29,920 bases of DNA from Desulfuromusa sp. (GTDB lineage: Bacteria > Desulfobacterota > Desulfuromonadia > Desulfuromonadales > Geopsychrobacteraceae). Below, piece by piece: positions 1-6,800 of the stretch (its first letter is position 1; the number at the start of each line of letters is the position of its first letter). Both the position numbers and the translations under genes were made by a program. The DNA is taken from NCBI GenBank assembly GCA_029934755.1, contig JAOZLQ010000004.1, forward strand, positions 1-29,920. Reading direction: 5' to 3'. The notes under the pieces are model-generated. The model did not search any database, was not told the origin of the DNA, and saw nothing but the letters and a program-made list of their open reading frames with translations.

Positions 1-961
1 CTTCAGCACGTCTCTTATTTTGACCTTCGTAGAAAGTGGATATTATTGCTGCTGCTTCTGCCTGCTGCAAAGTGATATCCTTTGCCTTGAACTGCTCCGA
101 TTGATCCAGCAACGCTTTCAGAGCGATCTGACTTTCTTCTAACCCTTTCAGCTTTTCGTTCCCATTTTTCCCGGCGTCAAAAGTAGTTTGAGCATCTACA
201 GCAACCTTTTCAGCTTTCTGTTCTCCCTGTAGCAACTCAGCAATCACATTTTGTTGTGCTTTTATCCCTTCCTTGAAATTCTGTAGAGACTCATATCCGA
301 CCCCTTCCAGAATTAATGCCAGGTTTCTTTGGGAGTCCCGGTGCAAACCCTGAATCTCCGCAGCCTGTTCTTTGAGTCTTTTCTCTACCTGTGCATATTG
401 CTGAGTTCCAAAGAGGGTCTCGAAGATCTTTTCCCGGCTTTGAGAATCGGCCTCCAAGAGTCCACGAAACTGCCCCTGGGCAAGCATGACCACCTGACGA
501 AACTGATTTGAATCAAGTCCTAGTAACCCCTCTATCTTCTCTTTGGTTACCCGAACCCCTTCGGCAAGCAATTCGGGAGCACCCGAGTCGGGAAGAAGAT
601 GGAGAGATGCCGCAGCGCTTACTTTTACGAAACCCTCCCCGCGCTTTTTTTGTCGTTCCTGCTCAGGAGCATAATAAGCACGATAAATTTTGCCATTTCC
701 AAAACTGAAGTCAAAAATCACCTCGGTCAGAACATTCCCGCGGGCAAAATCACTACGCATATCACGAGCGAGACGACCGGTTTGCCCCGCTGAACTCTCC
801 CCGAACAGGGCAACGCACATGGCATCAAACATTGATGTTTTACCGGAACCGGTGTTGCCGGTGATCAAGAACAGATTATTGTCTCCCAGTTCACCGAAAT
901 CAAAAACCTGTTCACCGGCATAGGGTCCAAAAGCGACGAGGGTTAGTTTTAGTGGTCGCAT
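1..961 (-). CDS. sbcC: SbcC, exonuclease ATPase subunit (partial, N-terminal ~320 residues)
   Basis: The reading frame is open to the left edge, so only the N-terminal third is present. SbcC is the Rad50-like SMC ATPase that works with SbcD to cleave DNA hairpins and ends. The Walker A motif GNTGSGKT lies at residues 35-42, after the typical MRPLKLTLVAFGPYAG start, and a Q-loop region QFRQVVMLAQGQF follows near residue 150. Downstream sequence becomes Gln/Glu/Lys-rich, as expected where the coiled coil begins. The ATG shares a base with the sbcD stop (TGATG), and a GAGG sits 7 bases upstream inside the end of sbcD, so the two genes are translationally coupled. The zinc hook and C-terminal ATPase half lie outside the window. 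Confidence 0.95.
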   Translation of the reverse strand, partial: MRPLKLTLVAFGPYAGEQVFDFGELGDNNLFLITGNTGSGKTSMFDAMCVALFGESSAGQTGRLARDMRSDFARGNVLTEVIFDFSFGNGKIYRAYYAPEQERQKKRGEGFVKVSAAASLHLLPDSGAPELLAEGVRVTKEKIEGLLGLDSNQFRQVVMLAQGQFRGLLEADSQSREKIFETLFGTQQYAQVEKRLKEQAAEIQGLHRDSQRNLALILEGVGYESLQNFKEGIKAQQNVIAELLQGEQKAEKVAVDAQTTFDAGKNGNEKLKGLEESQIALKALLDQSEQFKAKDITLQQAEAAAIISTFYEGQNKRRAE

Positions 962-2112
962 CAGTTGGCCTCTTCGGTAGTCTTATTTTCATTGATGGCC
1001 TTGGCAAATGCCGCGACCTGGTCTTCGCTCAGAACCTCATCGGTGACCTGACTAAAAAAATCGGCAAATAATTCTTCCACCGATCGCAATTTGAAATCAC
1101 TCGGTTCTTTGACTGAATCTGACCGATCTAGATCAGCATAAATCTTGCGCCGGACTTCCAGAACATTTGGATAAAACTCCCGCAACCGGGGGAGTGGATC
1201 GAGGATTGCCCCCTTATCAAGCAGGGTCACCTGCAAGTAGTCATCACTTGGCTGAATTTGACCAGACTCAAGCAATTCAGCAAAATTCCCTTCGATTTTT
1301 CTGACTTCACGCAGAGGAGTGAAGCTAATCTGACTATGATTTGTGAATCCTGCGGCATCAAGTTCCACAAGGGTCATCCCTTTGTGATGTTCTGTTTCCG
1401 AGAAAGAGTATTTCAATAACGACCCGGAATAACGAATATGTTCGGCTCCGACTTGCTGCGGACGGTGCAAGTGTCCGAGAGCGACATAATCAAACCCCTG
1501 GAACAGGCTGGGAGAAACAACGGTAGCACCGCCAACACCAAGCAGACGTTCCGAGTCAGACTCTTCACCCCCAGCGACAAAGGAGTGGCTGATTAAAACG
1601 CTTCTCTTATCCTCCGGGTGGATTGACCTGACAACATCAACCAATTTTGCCATGCCATCATGATGGGTTTTGATCTCTTCATCGGGATAAAGATCTCTGC
1701 AAGTGATAGGTGTCGCGTAAGGAACCGGGTAGAAATAAACAGGTCCATATTTATCATTAATGCAGATTTGAACCGGCTCTGCAGTTGCATGACCAACAAC
1801 ATATAAACCAGCATTCTCCATCAGCCGGGAGCCAAAACTCATCCGTTCTTGCCCATCATGATTTCCACCCAACAGGATTGTTGGAATTTTCAATTTCAAA
1901 ACAACTTTGTTGAGAAAATTATCCAGAAGACTGATCGCTTCTTCTGGTGGGATACTACGATCATAAATATCTCCAGCGATAATCAAAACATCGGGCGGAG
2001 TTTCTTCAAGATAGTTTTCAAGTTGCTTGAGAATATGGTGTTGATCTTCGGTCAGGTATTGCTTGTTGAAGATTCGACCCAGATGCCAGTCGGCAGTATG
2101 AAGAATGCGCAT
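961..2112 (-). CDS. sbcD: SbcD, Mre11-type exonuclease subunit
   Basis: This 383-aa calcineurin-like phosphoesterase is the nuclease subunit of SbcCD, which opens hairpins and trims DNA ends during repair and replication. All metal-binding motifs are visible: ADWHLG (D8, H10), GDIYDR (D48), GGNHD (N84, H85), ISHSF (H176) and GHLHRPQ (H214, H216). The length is usual for SbcD. It precedes and overlaps sbcC in the normal sbcDC order. Its ATG is only 80 bases from the ATG of the divergent lipoprotein gene, so the promoters of both must lie in that short gap. I could not pick a convincing promoter for sbcD itself. Confidence 0.96.
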   Translation of the reverse strand: MRILHTADWHLGRIFNKQYLTEDQHHILKQLENYLEETPPDVLIIAGDIYDRSIPPEEAISLLDNFLNKVVLKLKIPTILLGGNHDGQERMSFGSRLMENAGLYVVGHATAEPVQICINDKYGPVYFYPVPYATPITCRDLYPDEEIKTHHDGMAKLVDVVRSIHPEDKRSVLISHSFVAGGEESDSERLLGVGGATVVSPSLFQGFDYVALGHLHRPQQVGAEHIRYSGSLLKYSFSETEHHKGMTLVELDAAGFTNHSQISFTPLREVRKIEGNFAELLESGQIQPSDDYLQVTLLDKGAILDPLPRLREFYPNVLEVRRKIYADLDRSDSVKEPSDFKLRSVEELFADFFSQVTDEVLSEDQVAAFAKAINENKTTEEAN

Positions 2113-2158
2113 ATCGATCTCGTATTTCAGTAGAGAAGAGAATAATGATCCAGCAAAA

Positions 2159-2186
2159 TGTCACAGAATTTATATTTTGCTATAAT
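2159..2186 (+). promoter_or_regulatory. Extended -10 promoter for the small lipoprotein gene
   Basis: TGCTATAAT at 2178-2186 is a perfect extended -10 (TGnTATAAT). The -35 candidate TGTCAC at 2159-2164 is weak, with a 16-base spacer. Counting seven bases beyond the hexamer places +1 at about 2193, which is the A of the preferred ATG, so a leaderless transcript is possible. Confidence 0.45.
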
Positions 2187-2192
2187 AGAAAC

Positions 2193-2594
2193 ATGAGACG
2201 AGAAAAACCAGACAGGTTTAAATATTTATTGCAATTATTTTCGGTCGCTTTGCTGTTGTTGCTCTGTGGCTGTGTCAGTAGTAACTATTGGACCTGGCAG
2301 CATCCTGATCAGCGGGGTGAGCTGCAACTTCTGAAAGACCGGAAAGAATGTCGTGAGCTAGCCCAAACAGAAGTGGCACAAATTAATTACTACTATGACT
2401 TTTATGACATGGATTACCTGTACGACTTCCCCTTTTATGCCCCCTACTATCGCGACAGGTATCGCAGACCTTTTTTCCGAGGGTACCATCATTACAGATT
2501 TATGCAGCAGCAGGTTGATCTTGAGCGTTTTTTTCGGGTTTGTATGAAAGCTAAAGGTTGGCAGCGGGTTAAAGTCGAACCTGAAACGAAATAA
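2193..2594 (+). CDS. Small Tyr/Phe-rich lipoprotein, unknown function
   Basis: I do not recognise this protein by name. From ATG 2193 it is 133 aa with a basic N-terminus, a hydrophobic core and a lipobox LCGC with the lipidated Cys at residue 27. The next residue is Val, so outer-membrane sorting is plausible. The middle (about residues 66-103) is extraordinarily rich in Tyr, Phe, Asp and Arg. Two further cysteines, C53 (KEC) and C117 (RVCMKAKGW), flank this segment and could form a disulfide; the CMxxKGW ending recurs in small envelope lipoproteins. An in-frame ATG at 2145 with an AG-rich stretch before it would add 16 residues, but 2193 gives a more standard signal peptide and fits the promoter at 2178-2186. 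The gene stands alone on the plus strand and is followed by a REP-like palindrome. Confidence 0.75.
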   Translation: MRREKPDRFKYLLQLFSVALLLLLCGCVSSNYWTWQHPDQRGELQLLKDRKECRELAQTEVAQINYYYDFYDMDYLYDFPFYAPYYRDRYRRPFFRGYHHYRFMQQQVDLERFFRVCMKAKGWQRVKVEPETK

Positions 2595-2614
2595 TATTCC
2601 CAAGCTTTAAGCAT

Positions 2615-2660
2615 TTCCCCCTCATCCGGCCTCTGGCCACCTTCTCCCTCATGGAGAAGG
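2615..2660. repeat. REP-like palindromic element, copy 1
   Basis: The element begins TTCCCCCTCATCC and holds two hairpins: GGCC-TCT-GGCC (2628-2638) and CCTTCTCC-CTCAT-GGAGAAGG (2640-2660, 8-bp stem). It sits about 20 bases after the lipoprotein stop. Nearly the same sequence, lacking eight bases (CTGGCCAC), recurs at 15148-15185. There is no T-run, so it is unlikely to be a simple intrinsic terminator. Confidence 0.7.
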
Positions 2661-2683
2661 ATTGAGTAGTAAAAATCAGTCCA

Positions 2684-2905
2684 TTATTTCCGCAGCTTTG
2701 CTACAAACTCAACCGGATTATTATTGAACTTTTCAATACAGGAACGGCAGATACAGGCTTGCCCTTGTTGTGGTTCAGGAACCAGATCAAGAAGGGCTTG
2801 AGGAACGGTCAGATCAATACACCAACAACGGCTGTCACTGTGAGCCATACAGCCATTTTCTTTTTGGCAGAGCGGGCAGATGGCCTCATCAATTTTGGGT
2901 TGCAA
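2684..2905 (-). CDS. Cysteine-rich CWC-type small protein
   Basis: From the TTG at 2905 this protein has 73-74 residues and eight cysteines, in CPLC, GC, RCWC and a later CICRSC cluster. This is the pattern of the cysteine-rich CWC family, presumed metal (zinc) binding with no established function. The frame stays open to a TTG at 2962, but the 2905 TTG is preceded by GAGAGG and four T, a usable Shine-Dalgarno, and lets the protein begin just before its first CPxC knuckle. The gene runs against the lipoprotein gene, and its 5' end overlaps the promoter of the divergent 118-aa gene. Family assignment rests on the cysteine pattern only. The start is uncertain. Confidence 0.7.
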   Translation of the reverse strand: MQPKIDEAICPLCQKENGCMAHSDSRCWCIDLTVPQALLDLVPEPQQGQACICRSCIEKFNNNPVEFVAKLRK

Positions 2906-2928
2906 AAAACCTCTCTTTTTCTTATAGT
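2900..2928 (+). promoter_or_regulatory. Sigma70-type promoter for the 118-aa gene
   Basis: TTGCAA (2900-2905), a 17-base spacer and TATAGT (2923-2928) predict a transcript start near 2935 and a 46-base leader. The -35 overlaps the start codon of the divergent CWC gene, so the two units share regulatory DNA. Confidence 0.5.
2903..2915 (-). promoter_or_regulatory. Shine-Dalgarno plus T6 tract leading into a TTG start (CWC gene)
   Basis: On the minus strand this reads GAGAGG followed by six T and G, the last two T and the G forming the TTG start. It decides the start at 2905 over the longer frame. The same layout occurs before rlmN and the 709-aa TPR gene. Confidence 0.5.
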
Positions 2929-2980
2929 TAGCATGAGGACAAACTAACAGTCCAAGAAACAAACAAAGGCAGTTATTTAG

Positions 2981-3337
2981 ATGCGTATCAGCAACTCATA
3001 TATTACAGACCAGCCCAGACCGTCAACTCAAGGTGCCGTTGTATCCACTGCTGATCAAGCAGGGAAACAACAGAGAATCCAGCAGGCCAGGGACAGTTAC
3101 AACAAAAATTCGGCATCGGCACAGGTAATTGATGCTGAGTATGTTGATTTGTACGGTCCCGACAACAAGGTTCTACAGCAGGTGCCCCAGGATCTTCATC
3201 TAACCCTGGAACCAGAAATGGTTTCCCAACCGCAAGAGCCTGAAACGGATCATGGTATCAGTTCAATTGTCAATAAATATCAAGTGAACCCAGTTGATGT
3301 GCCTCATCCGGGAACCTATCTCAACATTTTTGCCTGA
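2981..3337 (+). CDS. Hypothetical protein, 118 aa, probably disordered
   Basis: I do not recognise this protein. It has no signal peptide, membrane segment or cysteine. The first half is rich in Gln, Ser, Ala and Asn (repeated QQ, AGKQQRIQQARDSY), followed by AQVIDAEYVDLYGPDN and a Pro/Glu-rich stretch. It ends in a compact hydrophobic tail, HPGTYLNIFA, the kind of end that can serve as a docking peptide. A clear promoter lies upstream, AAAGG lies upstream of the ATG, and the stop abuts the UDG stop with no intervening base. The upstream promoter and clean frame support a real gene. A cytoplasmic or small-adaptor role is only a guess. Confidence 0.65.
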   Translation: MRISNSYITDQPRPSTQGAVVSTADQAGKQQRIQQARDSYNKNSASAQVIDAEYVDLYGPDNKVLQQVPQDLHLTLEPEMVSQPQEPETDHGISSIVNKYQVNPVDVPHPGTYLNIFA

Positions 3338-4045
3338 TTAATTTCGACTCAACCGCTGCATCACCTGCTTCATATCCTCCCAGACAGGCCTCTTACCAGC
3401 AGGATTTCTCAACAAATAGGCAGGATGAAAAGTTGGCATCAGGGGGATTCCTTCATATTCATGCCATTGACCGCGCAATTTTCCGATGGGTTTCGTGGTC
3501 TTCAATAATTCCTGAGCGGCAAATCGGCCAAGGGTAACAATCAGTTCCGGTTGAATCAGTGCCAGTTGCTGTTTTAAAAATGGTTCACATGCGGCAATTT
3601 CATCCGCTTGTGGATCGCGGTTACCAGGTGGGTGACATTTAAGAACATTACAGATATAAACATCTTCACGAGAAAGATTCATGGCAAGAAGAATTTTATC
3701 CAACAACTTTCCCGCTTCGCCGATAAACGGATAACCCTTTTCATCCTCTTCATGCCCGGGAGCTTCGCCAACCAGCACCAGCCTGGCCTGTGGATTACCC
3801 GCGCCAAAAACAATATTTTTCCGCTGTTTAGAGAGAGAACAAAGGCTGCAACCACTCAATCCAGCCTCCAGCTCTGCCAAAGTGTTGGGAGTCAAAACCC
3901 CCTGTTGCGCTTGACCAACTGTAGCAACTGGTTCTTCATCAGGCAACTTCATCACCGACTCAAATCCCCACTGCTGTAAATCTTCAAGAATTGCTCTTCC
4001 TTGCGAGATTACTTCATGGCATTCGTGGTATAATTTATCGGACAT
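3338..4045 (-). CDS. Uracil-DNA glycosylase, family 4 (Fe-S type)
   Basis: This 235-aa protein removes uracil from DNA to begin base-excision repair. Four cysteines expected to hold a 4Fe-4S cluster are visible: C66 and C69 (CSLC), C137 (KCHPP) and C153. The active-site motif GEAPGHEED is at 93-101 and the C-terminal motif HPAYLL begins at 207. The ~55 residues before the core are an extra, less conserved leader that I believe is common in related bacterial proteins once annotated as SPO1 polymerase-like. It converges tail-to-tail with the 118-aa gene (stops adjacent) and diverges from the PLC-like gene, with only 23 bases between the two start codons. Confidence 0.93.
   Translation of the reverse strand: MSDKLYHECHEVISQGRAILEDLQQWGFESVMKLPDEEPVATVGQAQQGVLTPNTLAELEAGLSGCSLCSLSKQRKNIVFGAGNPQARLVLVGEAPGHEEDEKGYPFIGEAGKLLDKILLAMNLSREDVYICNVLKCHPPGNRDPQADEIAACEPFLKQQLALIQPELIVTLGRFAAQELLKTTKPIGKLRGQWHEYEGIPLMPTFHPAYLLRNPAGKRPVWEDMKQVMQRLSRN
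4026..4034 (+). promoter_or_regulatory. Extended -10 promoter for the PLC-like gene
   Basis: TGGTATAAT is a perfect extended -10 without an obvious -35. It predicts +1 near 4041 and a 28-base leader containing GGAGG. It lies inside the first codons of the divergent UDG gene, so PLC transcription starts within the UDG coding region. Confidence 0.5.
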
Positions 4046-4068
4046 TAGATTCTAACCTTGGAGGCGAG

Positions 4069-4980
4069 ATGTACCGCCTTTGCATATTTTTATTTTTACT
4101 GCTATTAATTCCCGCTGATGCATTCGCTTGGGGTGCCGGTGTCCATTTAGGTCTTGGACTGCGTCTATTGGCAGCGCCGGAAGCTTTACCAGCAGCGTTA
4201 CAGGCCCTCTTGGCAACCCATCCCATGGATTTCCTCTACGGCTGCATTGCCGCAGATATCACTCTGGGAAAAAAACACACCCACCATCTGGAACACTGCC
4301 ACAACTGGCGCATCGGTCGCAAGCTTCTTGAGCAAAGTAAAAAGGAGAGTCCCGCAGCTGAGGCCTGTGCTTATGGATATCTGGCTCACCTGGCAGCGGA
4401 TACCATCGCCCATAATTATTTCGTCCCCTACAAACTGGTCATGACCTATAACACAACATTACTCAATCATGCTTATTGGGAAATTCGTGCTGATATTGGA
4501 GTCCGGGACGAAACTTGGGAGACAGCACAACTATTGGCGAAACAGGATAACCGTCAGAATGACCGAATGTTAAACAAAGTCCTATCTGATACAATCTTCT
4601 CATTTCGAACCAATAAGAAAATTTTCAATTCAATGATGCTGGTTACCCGGCTACAAAATTGGCATAAATTGATCAACACCATCTCAAAACGATCTAAATG
4701 GAAATTTGATGAACAGGAACATAACGAATATATGATCATGGGGCTTGAAGCCATCAATGGCATTCTTGGAGATGAAAACAGTCCCTATTGGAATGCTGAT
4801 CCAACAGGTGATCGGGCCCTGACTGCTGCAAATCTTATTAGAAAAAACATGAACCACCTTTGGCTCGACGGAAAACTCCATCGGGAAGATTCAGATTTGA
4901 TTCTTAAGGAACTCCGAAATCGGTTTAAACTTGGCATCACCGACCCCGATGAAATATTGCCATTATTTACCGTTATTTAG
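4069..4980 (+). CDS. Secreted zinc-dependent phospholipase C-like protein
   Basis: From ATG 4069 (GGAGG upstream) this is a 303-aa protein with a clear signal peptide: hydrophobic residues 4-15, then AFA at 18-20. Cleavage there leaves Trp21 as the mature N-terminus. In bacterial PLCs (B. cereus enzyme, clostridial alpha-toxin) the mature N-terminal Trp is a zinc ligand, followed soon by a His; here the mature protein starts WGAGVH. Further likely ligands are in HNWRIGRKLL and YLAHLAADTIAHNYF (HxxxD...H). The C-terminal half does not look like a known lipid-binding domain. Substrate is unknown; many relatives of this fold are uncharacterised. The last eight bases overlap the end of coaBC on the other strand. 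An upstream in-frame ATG at 3991 is disfavoured because it has no signal sequence and precedes the promoter. Confidence 0.82.
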   Translation: MYRLCIFLFLLLLIPADAFAWGAGVHLGLGLRLLAAPEALPAALQALLATHPMDFLYGCIAADITLGKKHTHHLEHCHNWRIGRKLLEQSKKESPAAEACAYGYLAHLAADTIAHNYFVPYKLVMTYNTTLLNHAYWEIRADIGVRDETWETAQLLAKQDNRQNDRMLNKVLSDTIFSFRTNKKIFNSMMLVTRLQNWHKLINTISKRSKWKFDEQEHNEYMIMGLEAINGILGDENSPYWNADPTGDRALTAANLIRKNMNHLWLDGKLHREDSDLILKELRNRFKLGITDPDEILPLFTVI

Positions 4981-6169
4981 CCTTCCACAGCACCATTACT
5001 CGATCCAATAATCGCTGTGCAACTTGTGATTTACTCATCTTTTCCAGCTCTTCAACCCGACCATCAGCATGTAACAAGCGAACAATATTGGTGTCAACAT
5101 CAAACCCGGCACCATCCTGAGTAATATCGTTGGCAACAATCAGATCGAGGTTTTTCTTTTGCAATTTTTCTGCTGCATGAACCAGCAATCTTTCCGTTTC
5201 AGCGGCAAATCCGACAAGGACCCGATCCTCCTTTTGCTGACCGAGTTCGGTGAGAATATCGGGATTTTTTTCCAAATCCAAGGTTAATTCATCTGCTGTT
5301 TTTTTCATTTTTTGCACTGAACGATCAACTGGTCGATAATCTGCAACCGCCGCAGCTTTAATCACCACATCTATGTTTTCTAGATGATCAAATACCACAG
5401 AATACATCTCATCAGCAGAAATAACTGGGATACAGCGCACCCCAGTCGGCACGGTTAAATTTGTTGGCCCGCTAACCAAAATAACTTGTGCGCCACGTTG
5501 TTGAGCTGCTGTCGCAATAGCAAAACCCATTTTACCGGAAGAATAGTTAGAGATGTATCGAACGGGATCTATCTCTTCCCGAGTTGGCCCTGCAGTGATC
5601 AGGACATGGCAGCCAAGCATATCTTTTGCTGTCAACACCGACTCTACAGCACCAAAAATGACCGTTGGATCAGGCAATTTTCCCTGACCGTCCCAACCAC
5701 AAGCCAGAGCCCCGTTGACCGGTTCCAGGATATGGTAGCCAAGACCAGCTAAATCATTCTGATTACGTTGATAGATTGGATTTTCATACATATTACTGTT
5801 CATTGCCGGAACAATCAAAACCGGTGCTTTAGTCGCCATAACGCTGGTAGTTAACAGGTCATCGGCAAGACCCTGAGAAATTTTACCGACCAGATTAGCG
5901 GTGGCTGGTGCCAGAATAAACAAGTCGGCACGATCAGCAAGAGAGATGTGATCAATTTCCTGTTCCTGAGAAAGACTGAATAAATCTGTATGTACCGGGT
6001 GGCCAGATAAAGTCTGAAAGGTCAGCGGGGTGACAAATTCACAGGCATTTTTAGACATAATAATATGGACATCTGCCCCCGCCTTGGTCAGCAGCCTTAA
6101 TAATTCAACAACTTTATAAACAGCAATACCGCCACTGACACCAAGAACAATATTCTTACCCTGCAACAT
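4973..6169 (-). CDS. coaBC: CoaBC, phosphopantothenoylcysteine synthetase/decarboxylase
   Basis: This bifunctional 398-aa enzyme makes 4'-phosphopantetheine from phosphopantothenate, cysteine and CTP, an essential step of coenzyme A synthesis. The N-terminal flavoprotein decarboxylase has GVSGGIA at 10-16, catalytic His74 (EIDHISLAD), PAMN (N124) and Cys157 in ACGWDGQG. The C-terminal ligase begins near 188 with TAGPTREEIDPVRYISNYSS and contains the KAAAVADYRP segment. Length is normal. The ATG follows an AGGAG that starts right at the stop of the upstream hydrolase (10-base gap), so it is the last gene of a five-gene run. Its 3' end overlaps the PLC-like gene tail-to-tail. Confidence 0.96.
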   Translation of the reverse strand: MLQGKNIVLGVSGGIAVYKVVELLRLLTKAGADVHIIMSKNACEFVTPLTFQTLSGHPVHTDLFSLSQEQEIDHISLADRADLFILAPATANLVGKISQGLADDLLTTSVMATKAPVLIVPAMNSNMYENPIYQRNQNDLAGLGYHILEPVNGALACGWDGQGKLPDPTVIFGAVESVLTAKDMLGCHVLITAGPTREEIDPVRYISNYSSGKMGFAIATAAQQRGAQVILVSGPTNLTVPTGVRCIPVISADEMYSVVFDHLENIDVVIKAAAVADYRPVDRSVQKMKKTADELTLDLEKNPDILTELGQQKEDRVLVGFAAETERLLVHAAEKLQKKNLDLIVANDITQDGAGFDVDTNIVRLLHADGRVEELEKMSKSQVAQRLLDRVMVLWKAK

Positions 6170-6179
6170 ATCCTACTCC

Positions 6180-6800
6180 TCAGTTTAAAAAAGGATTATG
6201 CAATTTTTCTTGCCCAATAGTGGTCATTGGCCCATGACCGGGATAAACTCTGGTTGATTCCGGCAATGGTAATAGTTTTTCTTTAATATTATTTATCAAT
6301 AATTGATGATCACCGCCGGGAAGATCAGTGCGTCCAATAGATCCGGCAAATAAGGTATCTCCGACCAGCAGAGAACCATCGACATAGAGACAGATTCCAC
6401 CGGGTGAATGGCCTGGAGTATGAATCACCTGCAACGACAATTTTCCCAGTTGCAGAGTTTCACCACCGCTAAGTTCACGTGTCGGTGCAGGTGATGATTC
6501 TACCCGCAAACCATATGCCGCAGCGTGTTCCCCGGCTCGATCAAGTAAAGGGCGATCATCTTGATGAATAATCAACTCGGCACCAGTGGTTTCGAACAAT
6601 TCTCTATTTCCACCAATGTGGTCGAAATGGCCATGCGTGTTAATGATCATGGCCGCTTCCAGTTGGTGCTTTTTCAATAGCTGTAAAATATGATCAACAT
6701 TCCCCCCGGGATCGATGATTGCAGCTTTACGCGTTTCCTCGCAGCCAACGATATAGCAGTTCACTTCAAGTGGCCCGGTTGGCAAAGTATCAAGTATCAA
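6180..6800 (-). CDS. Metallo-beta-lactamase-fold hydrolase (glyoxalase II-like)
   Basis: This 206-aa single-domain protein carries the complete zinc site: THGHFDH (H56, H58, D60, H61), HTPGHSPGG (H131), GDTLF (D148) and YPGHGP (H189). It resembles the YcbL/GloB-like group that hydrolyses thioesters such as S-lactoylglutathione, but lacks the long C-terminal domain of true glyoxalase II; the substrate cannot be read from sequence. The start is TTG at 6800, overlapping the upstream stop as TTGA, with GGGG a few bases before. The protein start ILDTLPTGPLEVNCYIVG matches the usual N-terminus of the family, supporting that start. It is fourth in the kinase-to-coaBC run. Confidence 0.88.
   Translation of the reverse strand: MILDTLPTGPLEVNCYIVGCEETRKAAIIDPGGNVDHILQLLKKHQLEAAMIINTHGHFDHIGGNRELFETTGAELIIHQDDRPLLDRAGEHAAAYGLRVESSPAPTRELSGGETLQLGKLSLQVIHTPGHSPGGICLYVDGSLLVGDTLFAGSIGRTDLPGGDHQLLINNIKEKLLPLPESTRVYPGHGPMTTIGQEKLHNPFLN

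Noticed and set aside
3608..3979. Plus-strand ORF of 123 codons
   Set aside because: Antisense to the UDG cysteine and active-site motifs, with no ribosome binding site or recognisable domain.
3991..4068. Longer PLC-like protein starting at ATG 3991
   Set aside because: It would precede the extended -10 promoter, overlap the UDG start antisense and bury the signal peptide and the GGAGG site.
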